A stretch of 64,000 nt of DNA from Spirochaetota bacterium (lineage in GTDB: Bacteria; Spirochaetota; Spirochaetia; Treponematales; Treponemataceae): NCBI GenBank assembly GCA_023443865.1, contig JAEZST010000018.1, positions 1 through 64,000 on the forward strand, written 5' to 3'. Position numbers and translations under genes: made by a program. Position 1 is the stretch's first letter. Each line of letters starts with the position of its first letter. Positions 57,992 through 64,000 of this stretch are shown one piece after another. The notes under the pieces are model-generated. The model saw only the letters and a list, made by a program, of their open reading frames with translations. It searched no databases and was not told the DNA's origin.

Positions 57992-59341
57992 TCATTTCGC
58001 TCCGGGTATCTTGACGATTATCTTCGCGAGATCCGGGTTTTTCTCAAGGTCCCGTACCAGCCCTTCCGCGCGGCCCTTGTTCACGTAATTCGGCGACTGG
58101 AAGGAATAGGTAAATTTCGTGTGGACGTCGTAGGTTCCCTTCATGAGCGCGTACGCGTCCTCGGTCATGACGAGCTCCTCGTCGGTGGGTATGATGAAGA
58201 TCTTGATGGGCGAATCGTCGGCGCTGATGCAGGTTTCGGCGTTTCGGGTACGGGCGATCGCGTTTTTGGCGGGATCCATCTTTATGCCCAGGTGTTCCAG
58301 GCCGGAGCAGACCGCCTCGCGCACGCCCGCGTGGAACTCTCCCACGCCGGCGGTGAAGACGAGGGCGTCGGGCTTCTCGCCCATCGCCGCGATGTAAGAA
58401 CCGATATACTTGCGCAGCCGATAGGTTTCGAGCTTGAAGGCGAGCTCGGCGCGCTTATCGCCCTCGGCCATCGCCTTGGAGATATCCCGTCGGTCTGCGT
58501 ATTTCCCGGAAACCCCGAGAAGTCCCGATTTCTTGTTCAGCGCGTTGTCGATGTCCTGCACGGACATTCCCGTTTTCCGCATCATGTAGAAGGCGAGGGC
58601 GGGGTCGCAATCGCCGGAGCGGGTGCCCATGACCAACCCTTCCAGGGGCGTAATGCCCATGGTCGTATCGAAGCCCTTGCCGTTCTTCACGCAGCACATG
58701 GAGGCGCCGTTGCCGATGTGGGCGATGATGACGTTGGTGTCTTCGGGTTTCTTTCCCAGCACGACGGAAGCGCGCTTGGCGGTATAGAGGAAGCTGGTGC
58801 CGTGAAAACCGTAGCGGCGGACGGCGTAGTCGGTGTACCATTCGTAGGGCACGGCGTACATGAAGCTGGTGTCGGGCATGGTTTGATGCCACGCGGTGTC
58901 CATGACGGCGCAATGGGGCACGTCGGGGAGCACCTTTTGCGCGGCCTCGATTCCCATGATATTGGCGGGGTTGTGAAGGGGCCCGAGGTCCTGGACGGAA
59001 CGGAAGGTTTCGAGAACCTCGGGGGTGACGATCACGGACTTCGTGAACTTGTCGCCGCCGTGCAGGACCCGGTGGCCGACCGCCTTGATTACGCTCATGT
59101 CGGAAATGACGCCGACCTCGGGATCGGTGAGGGTGCGGATGATCAGCTCAACCGCGATAGTGTGGTTCGGGCACTCGTGGTTCGTTTTCACCTCGCCCTT
59201 GCCCTTGGCGATATGGGTTATGGACCCGCCTTCCTGGGTAACGCGCTCTACGACGCCGGAAGCGATGACATCCTGATTGTCCCAATCGAAAACCTGATAC
59301 TTTGCGGAGGAGCTTCCGCAATTTAGCGTGAGAATGACCAT
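57992..59341 (-). CDS. ackA: Acetate kinase
   Basis: This enzyme makes ATP from acetyl phosphate in acetate fermentation. It starts MVILTLNCGSSSAKYQVFDW and has VGHRVLHGGDKFTKS (first family signature region, Arg/His), VIIAHIGNGASMCCV, GTRSGDCDPAL and VFTAGVGEFHAGVREAV. At 449 aa it is about 45 residues longer than E. coli AckA, mostly from loop insertions. AAGGAG lies seven bases before the ATG at 59341. PfkB follows directly. No phosphotransacetylase gene is adjacent. Confidence 0.96.
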   Translation of the reverse strand: MVILTLNCGSSSAKYQVFDWDNQDVIASGVVERVTQEGGSITHIAKGKGEVKTNHECPNHTIAVELIIRTLTDPEVGVISDMSVIKAVGHRVLHGGDKFTKSVIVTPEVLETFRSVQDLGPLHNPANIMGIEAAQKVLPDVPHCAVMDTAWHQTMPDTSFMYAVPYEWYTDYAVRRYGFHGTSFLYTAKRASVVLGKKPEDTNVIIAHIGNGASMCCVKNGKGFDTTMGITPLEGLVMGTRSGDCDPALAFYMMRKTGMSVQDIDNALNKKSGLLGVSGKYADRRDISKAMAEGDKRAELAFKLETYRLRKYIGSYIAAMGEKPDALVFTAGVGEFHAGVREAVCSGLEHLGIKMDPAKNAIARTRNAETCISADDSPIKIFIIPTDEELVMTEDAYALMKGTYDVHTKFTYSFQSPNYVNKGRAEGLVRDLEKNPDLAKIIVKIPGAK

Positions 59342-59383
59342 TCGATATCTCCTTGAAACTGGTGAGAGAGAAACTGTGAGTAT

Positions 59384-59419
59384 GTAACAAGTATATGGCG
59401 AATATGGTATACTTTTCAA
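59384..59419. promoter_or_regulatory. Overlapping divergent promoters of ackA (-) and the methyltransferase (+)
   Basis: Minus strand: TTGAAA (59419-59414), 18 bp, TATACT (59395-59390). Plus strand: GTAACA (59384-59389), 18 bp, TATACT (59408-59413). The two occupy the same face of a 36-bp segment, so occupancy should be mutually exclusive. The minus promoter is the better match. Confidence 0.55.
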
Positions 59420-59456
59420 GCGACCCGGATACGCGCGCCGGGCGACGGGAGTGATT

Positions 59457-60233
59457 ATGAGCGAAAAAAAGAAAGACTGGTTCGAAAACGAAACCTTTTG
59501 GGCGCAATATTCGCCCGTGCTTTTCGACGCCCAACGGTGGGCGGAGGCCCCGACCGTCGCGGAAGGGGTCCTGCGCATTATCGGCGCGAGTCAGGAAAGC
59601 GGGCGCGAGCGCTCCTCCCCCGCCATTCTGGACGCCGGCTGCGGACCGGGGCGGATCGCCGTGGAGCTTGCCGCGCGGGGCGCGAGGGTGACCGGCGTGG
59701 ACCTGATCCGGCCCTTCCTGAACGCCGCCCTCGAAAGCGCCCAGGACGAGGGCGTAACGCTCGACCTGGAGCAGGCCGACCTGCGCACGTTCTCCCGGCC
59801 CGGGGCCTTCGACGCCGCGGTAAGCCTGTACACGAGCTTTGGATATTGCGACACCATCGAGGAAGACCTGCAGATACTGAAAAACATCGCCGCATCCCTG
59901 AAAGGTTCCGGATGGTTCATATTGGAAATGACGGGCCGGGAGATCGCCGTACGGGACTTTACCGAAGGGGAATGGTTCGAGCGGGGCGGCTTTACGGTCC
60001 TGACCGAGTTTTCGGTAGTGGGCGCCTGGGAGGGCTTACGCTCGCGCTGGATGCTGATCGACGAAAACGGCAGAAAGATCGACCACGTGTTCGTGCAGCG
60101 CCTGTACTCCGCCGTGGAACTCAAGCGGCTCATGCTCGCCTCGGGTTTTTCCTCGGTGGAAATATACGGCGATTTCGATTTCTCCCCGTATAACGAGAAG
60201 GCCCGGACCATGGTTCTGGTGGCCCGAAAGTAA
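59457..60233 (+). CDS. SAM-dependent methyltransferase (class I)
   Basis: This 258-aa protein has motif I ILDAGCGPGRIAVELAARGA, the acidic GVDLI at the end of strand 2, and AVSLYTSFGYCDTIEEDL (motif IV region), a Methyltransf_25-type fold. The C-terminal beta segment (GLRSRWMLIDENGRKIDH) resembles small-molecule methyltransferases. Substrate unknown. The start at 59457 is set by GGGAG five bases upstream; a GTG two codons earlier is possible. Confidence 0.88.
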   Translation: MSEKKKDWFENETFWAQYSPVLFDAQRWAEAPTVAEGVLRIIGASQESGRERSSPAILDAGCGPGRIAVELAARGARVTGVDLIRPFLNAALESAQDEGVTLDLEQADLRTFSRPGAFDAAVSLYTSFGYCDTIEEDLQILKNIAASLKGSGWFILEMTGREIAVRDFTEGEWFERGGFTVLTEFSVVGAWEGLRSRWMLIDENGRKIDHVFVQRLYSAVELKRLMLASGFSSVEIYGDFDFSPYNEKARTMVLVARK

Positions 60234-60251
60234 AAAATCGGCCCGGGATTA

Positions 60252-60280
60252 TTGCAAACCCGCGGGCGGAGGCGTATGCT
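60252..60280 (+). promoter_or_regulatory. Possible promoter ending six bases before the EAL gene
   Basis: TTGCAA (60252-60257), 17 bp, TATGCT (60275-60280), then six bases to the GTG at 60287. A GGAGG at 60268-60272 is 14 bases from the GTG, too far for normal initiation. Confidence 0.4.
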
Positions 60281-60286
60281 CAAATC

Positions 60287-62155
60287 GTGTTCAGTAACCG
60301 CTTTTTTGCCCAGTTCGCGCCGCGATACCCTTCCGGGCCCCGCATACCCCTGGAGCCCGGACGCTTTATCGATCGGCAGCGCGTAAGCGCCCTTCTAACC
60401 TTCGACGCGATCAGCGTCGCGGGAGGCGTCTACAACCTGTACCGCGCCGTCGCGCATTCGCATTCCCATTCGCTCCTTTTCCAGCTGTTATTCCTCGCTA
60501 TCCTCGCGCTCGCCAATGCCGTATACCGCATAACCCGAAATTATCGGCTAACGCGTTTTCCGCTCGTCGCGGCCATGGGCATTATGCTCTTGTCCGTCGT
60601 GATCGACACCGGCGACCTTACCGGTTTCGGCCTTTTGTTCGCGCTGCCGCTGTTTCCCCTCATGTACTTTCTCGTCGGCGTGGGCTGGGGTACGGCGCTT
60701 GTCCTCTTCAGCGCCGCGGGCATGACCGTCCGGCTCCTCCTGTACGGGGCCTCCTCTGAGACGATCGCGTTGATCGTCTACTCCGCGTTTACGGTATTTC
60801 TGGTCAATTTTCGCATTGAGGCCCTGACCTCACGGCTCGGCCGGCTTGCGGAGATCGACCTGGAAACGGGTTTGCCCCTGCAGTTCCGCTTTGAGTCCTG
60901 GCTTCGCGCCCGGCTTTCCCGGCCTTCGTCTACGGGGCTGGAAGAAGGCTTCGCGGTAGTGGGCTTTCGCATACTCAATTATAACCGCATTTACGCGATG
61001 GAAGACCCGGTCCTTTGCGAGAAAGCCATGCGCGAGGTGGGCCTCCGCGTTCAAGACTGGCGAAACCACGTGGAAACGGCGAGCCGATGGCAAAGTTCCG
61101 TCTTTCTCGCGGCCCTGGATACCAACGACTTCCTCGACATCGACTCCTCCTGCCGCGAGCTGCTCGCTTCCCTCTCCAGGCCAATCGCCGTAGACGGGCG
61201 GGCCGTGGTACTTCTCTGTTCCGTGGCGATCACCCGTTTTCCCGACGATACCGATTCGGCCGAGAATCTGATCGGAAACGTGCTTGCCACCTTGGACCGC
61301 AACGCGACCATGCCCGACGAGCTTATCTTCTTCGACCGAACCAAGCACGACGCGGACCGGCATCGGTACCGATTGTTCGAGCGGTTGGTGAAAGGCGATT
61401 TTTCTGAGGGTTTTTCCGTGCAGTACCAGCCCAAGGTCCGGCTTTCGGACGGTTCCTGTTCCGGGGCGGAGGCGCTCATGCGCTGGAACCACCCGGAATA
61501 CGGGTACGTATCTCCCGCCGAGTTTATCGCGCTTGCCGAGGAGATCGGAAGCATCCGCAGGCTGACCCGTACCATGATCCGCCTCGTGTTTAAGGACCTC
61601 TCAAGCCAAGCGTTCGTCGCCGCGGCCGGTAACGCCCCCGCCTTGATCGCCGTAAATCTCTCGATTCAGGACCTGAAGGACCAAGAGCTCCTGACCTTTA
61701 TCAACAGGGAGATTCGCGATACGGGGATTTCCCCCGCCCAAATCGAATTCGAGATAACCGAGGGTTCCTTAATCGACGATAATCCGTGGATACGGATCAA
61801 CATGGAAAACCTACTCGTATTGGGGTTCCGTCTGGCCATTGACGATTTCGGAACGGGCTATTCCAGCCTGAGCTACCTGCACCGGCTGAAGGTGCACGAC
61901 CTGAAAATTGACCAAAGTTTCGTGCGGGCCCTTGAAGAGGGCAAAGAGGGATACGAGAAATCGCCGGTTATCGACGCGATTATCTCCATGGGCAAGGCCT
62001 TGGGCCTCGTGATTACCGCCGAGGGCGTGGAAACCCCGTATCAGGCCCAGTACCTCGCCGAGCGCGGCTGCGACCTGGCTCAGGGATGGCTCTACAGCAA
62101 AAGCCTGCCGTTCGCGGATTTCGCCGATTACCTTAAGGCGCATCGCCCGCGATAA
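60287..62155 (+). CDS. Membrane c-di-GMP phosphodiesterase (degenerate GGDEF-EAL)
   Basis: This 622-aa protein has an N-terminal membrane region of about five helices (residues ~35-185). A degenerate GGDEF domain follows, reading RWQSSVFLAAL where RxGGDEF should be, so no cyclase activity is expected. The EAL domain is intact: EALMRW, VNLS, EFEITEG, IDDFGTGYSSL, KIDQSF and AEGVET supply the metal and catalytic residues. The start is a GTG at 60287; the upstream ATG at 60276 is out of frame. It probably lowers c-di-GMP in response to a membrane signal, affecting motility. Confidence 0.92.
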   Translation: MFSNRFFAQFAPRYPSGPRIPLEPGRFIDRQRVSALLTFDAISVAGGVYNLYRAVAHSHSHSLLFQLLFLAILALANAVYRITRNYRLTRFPLVAAMGIMLLSVVIDTGDLTGFGLLFALPLFPLMYFLVGVGWGTALVLFSAAGMTVRLLLYGASSETIALIVYSAFTVFLVNFRIEALTSRLGRLAEIDLETGLPLQFRFESWLRARLSRPSSTGLEEGFAVVGFRILNYNRIYAMEDPVLCEKAMREVGLRVQDWRNHVETASRWQSSVFLAALDTNDFLDIDSSCRELLASLSRPIAVDGRAVVLLCSVAITRFPDDTDSAENLIGNVLATLDRNATMPDELIFFDRTKHDADRHRYRLFERLVKGDFSEGFSVQYQPKVRLSDGSCSGAEALMRWNHPEYGYVSPAEFIALAEEIGSIRRLTRTMIRLVFKDLSSQAFVAAAGNAPALIAVNLSIQDLKDQELLTFINREIRDTGISPAQIEFEITEGSLIDDNPWIRINMENLLVLGFRLAIDDFGTGYSSLSYLHRLKVHDLKIDQSFVRALEEGKEGYEKSPVIDAIISMGKALGLVITAEGVETPYQAQYLAERGCDLAQGWLYSKSLPFADFADYLKAHRPR

Positions 62156-62195
62156 TTTCGCCGTATCGATACCGGGCCTCGCCCGCCGCCTCCGG

Positions 62196-62235
62196 AAAAA
62201 AAGCCCCCGGACGGCATGACCGCCCGGGGGCCTTT
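62196..62235. terminator. Bidirectional terminator between the EAL and OmpA genes
   Basis: GCCCCCGGACGG (62203-62214) pairs with CCGCCCGGGGGC (62220-62231) with one mismatch, around CATGA. Seven A precede it and a T-rich stretch follows. Confidence 0.9.
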
Positions 62236-62244
62236 GTTTATTCG

Positions 62245-64000
62245 TTACTTTATCAGAATGAACTCGACCCTACGGTTTTTCCACCAGTTTTCCTGGTCGC
62301 TCCGCTGGGCTACCGGCCGGGTACCGCCCATGCCTACCGTGGTAAGCCGTCCCGAGTCTACCCCGTTTCTGATAAGGAAGTCCCGCACCGCGTCGGCGCG
62401 CTTCAGGGAAAGGGGAATGAGTTCCGTGTCCTCTTCCTTTTGCGTTCCGGTCACGTTGTTGGCGTGTCCCTCGATCTGGATTTTGTAGTCCTTGAACTTG
62501 TTCAGGATTTCCGCGATGCGGCGAAGCACCTGCACGTTCTTGTCCACCACTCCCGAATCCAGCCCGTTAAAGTCCGCGGCGTCCTTTCGGAAGATAATGG
62601 AAGGCACCGCGATTTTCAGCCGGTCCCCGTCCCTGATCACGAGCACGTCCACGGGAATGTATCCCTTGACTACCGAGGTTTGCCCCACGTCGTCGCGGAC
62701 GGTAAAGGTGAACGGATAGTCGGTCGCGGCCTGCACCAATTCGCCCTTGGCCGAGCGTCCGTCCCAGATTATCTGGTCGGTGATGGTTCCGGAGCCGCCC
62801 GTTTTCCAGAAGACGTTGCCGCTGGTTCCCTCGGGCTCGCGAATCTCGAAGGACCAGTCCGTGAACGGGGAGGCGGAACGGGCGGAAAGCGCGATGGTCA
62901 GTTCGTCCTCGATTCCGTCGTTGTCGGGGCTGAAGTATTTCGGGCTCAGCCGTACGCCCAGTTCCGGCGCGACGGCGTTGGAAAGGAACACCGGGGTCGA
63001 AACGGTTACCTGGTCGCCCTTAACGTAGGCGAGTTTCAGTTCTGCGGAATACTTCCCCTGCGCCTTAGAGCCCGTGGCGGTTTTGCCGTCCCAGTTTACC
63101 GAGGCGGGCAGGGCTGCGCTGTCGGCCGAGCTCCAGGCCTTCACCGCCGAGGCGGAACCTTCCGGCTTTATGGAGAGCGACCACGATTCAAGCCCTTCGG
63201 TCACGCTGGTGACGATGCTGAATTGCTGGGTGTCCTTAATGCCGTCGCCGTTGGGCGAGAACGCCGCGAGGCTGGCGGTAAGGTACGCCTTGGGCGTGCG
63301 GGAATCGACGGATATTCCGGTAAGCTGCTGGGACACGCGGTTTCCGGCCTTGTCCTCGCTCGCGACCGTGAGGGCGTACGCGCCGTCCGCTACCTTGTTG
63401 CCCGAATCGTCGGTGGCGTCCCAGGCGAAGCTTTCCGCGTTACCGTTCCAGCGGAGCTGTCGGACCGCGCCCTTGCCGGGTTGCGCGACGGAGAGTGTCC
63501 ACAGGTCTTCCTTCGAGGACCGGAGCGTTATGGGCAGGTCGTCCCTGCGTCCGTCGCCGTTGGGCGAGAATACCAGATAGGGCGCCGAAATTTCGATGGT
63601 CGGGTAGACCGTGTCGATCTCGAAGTCAGGGGCCTGGGAACGCGAGGTTTGCTGGTTCACCAGGGTTACCTCCAACGCCGCCCGGTAGGTGCCGTCGGGT
63701 ATCCTGGTACCGGTGGCGGCTCCGGCCGCGGGGTCGCCCGTGCCGTTCCAGGTTATGGTGGCGGGAACCTTCCCCGTGCCGTTCCAGGTACGCATCACGG
63801 CGCCGGAAACGTCGCTCACCGTCAGCTTCCAGGCGGATACCGCGGTGGCCGCTTTCAGGATGGGCGTGAAGGTAATGGTATCCTTAACGCCGTCTCCGTT
63901 GGGCGAGAAAGCCGTCAGGTTTTCCTGAAGGATCAGGTCGGCCTTTTCGGTATTCAGTTCCACCATGGCCACGGCCGAGGCGCCCGAATTGCCCGCCTTG
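62245..64000 (-). CDS. OmpA-type envelope protein with SPNGDG repeats (N-terminus outside window)
   Basis: The reading frame is open to the right edge, so the gene is partial at its 5' end. At least 585 aa are visible. There are four repeats of ~110-130 residues, each starting FSPNGDG or FSPDNDG (calcium-type loops), followed by FlgD-Ig-like strands with TWNGTG, AWDATDDSGN, NWDGKTATGS and IWDGRSAKGE. A C-terminal OmpA domain (IQIEGHANNVTGTQ; LSLKRADAVRDFLIRNGVD; RRVEFILIK) binds peptidoglycan. It is probably an exported protein linking outer membrane and wall. Confidence 0.9.
   Translation of the reverse strand, partial: KAGNSGASAVAMVELNTEKADLILQENLTAFSPNGDGVKDTITFTPILKAATAVSAWKLTVSDVSGAVMRTWNGTGKVPATITWNGTGDPAAGAATGTRIPDGTYRAALEVTLVNQQTSRSQAPDFEIDTVYPTIEISAPYLVFSPNGDGRRDDLPITLRSSKEDLWTLSVAQPGKGAVRQLRWNGNAESFAWDATDDSGNKVADGAYALTVASEDKAGNRVSQQLTGISVDSRTPKAYLTASLAAFSPNGDGIKDTQQFSIVTSVTEGLESWSLSIKPEGSASAVKAWSSADSAALPASVNWDGKTATGSKAQGKYSAELKLAYVKGDQVTVSTPVFLSNAVAPELGVRLSPKYFSPDNDGIEDELTIALSARSASPFTDWSFEIREPEGTSGNVFWKTGGSGTITDQIIWDGRSAKGELVQAATDYPFTFTVRDDVGQTSVVKGYIPVDVLVIRDGDRLKIAVPSIIFRKDAADFNGLDSGVVDKNVQVLRRIAEILNKFKDYKIQIEGHANNVTGTQKEEDTELIPLSLKRADAVRDFLIRNGVDSGRLTTVGMGGTRPVAQRSDQENWWKNRRVEFILIK

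Noticed and set aside
58121..59326. 401-codon open frame opposite ackA
   Set aside because: It is an antisense shadow. All acetate kinase motifs are on the minus strand.

Overview
The window looks like chromosomal DNA of a spirochaete, most likely of the Treponema lineage (inference from gene content). The main clues are an EF-G whose P-loop reads HIDSGKTT, as in spirochaetal and mitochondrial EF-G1; a sigma-28 type promoter in front of fliS; many lipoproteins with loose spirochaetal lipoboxes (LISC, LSC, LGSC); a GTP-type PEP carboxykinase beside acetate kinase; and a complete moxR/bat aerotolerance-type operon. Coding density is high and base composition is GC-rich, except for the first ~4.7 kb (ktrB, ktrA, malQ), which is visibly AT-richer. 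No phage, insertion sequence, CRISPR array or tRNA was seen.

Layout. 1-2.3 kb: end of an rRNA operon (5S), then the K+ channel pair ktrB-ktrA. 2.3-13.8 kb, mostly minus strand: malQ with an operator-like palindrome; fusA plus a RecA-like ATPase; an outer-membrane-type lipoprotein whose signal-peptide codons contain a terminator-like hairpin; polA-coaE-SPOR protein; and a sigma-28 driven fliS-flgN-like pair. 13.9-26.4 kb, plus strand: ftsH, a LolA-like carrier, a RodZ-like protein, rimO, pcrA, gatC-gatA-gatB, an apparent aminotransferase pseudoenzyme and a small membrane protein. 26.5-28.5 kb: a very highly expressed-looking outer membrane protein. 28.7-37.3 kb: acylphosphatase and ilvE (minus), ychF, a GH16 glycanase, a secreted EEP-family nuclease/phosphatase, a large propeller protein and a TPR lipoprotein. 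37.3-43.1 kb: pckA followed by a cluster of hairpins, a small unknown gene, an orphan solute-binding lipoprotein, a divergent unknown gene and an aminotransferase. 43.1-50.5 kb: moxR-DUF58-membrane protein-batA-batB-batC-batD-Smr, tightly overlapped. 50.5-64 kb: J-domain membrane protein, infA and a DksA/TraR protein on overlapping divergent promoters, a PHP phosphatase translationally coupled to a hybrid kinase and a dual-receiver regulator, DJ-1 and PfkB proteins, ackA, a methyltransferase, an EAL c-di-GMP phosphodiesterase and the C-terminal part of an OmpA-type envelope protein that runs off the right edge.

The most interesting cross-cutting observation is at gene starts. At several genes a good sigma-70 promoter places the -10 box only 5-9 bases before the start codon with no Shine-Dalgarno sequence, and in three cases an in-frame stop codon immediately upstream excludes an earlier start (ktrB, the 41172 gene, the 56405 regulator). 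These genes are predicted to make leaderless or nearly leaderless mRNAs, while other genes in the window have strong Shine-Dalgarno sequences. Other leads are the lysine-less class III aminotransferase relative next to gatCAB, overlapping divergent promoters (infA/traR-type; aminotransferase/moxR with a 9-bp inverted repeat), the hairpin cluster after pckA, and low-complexity insertions in three consecutive housekeeping proteins.
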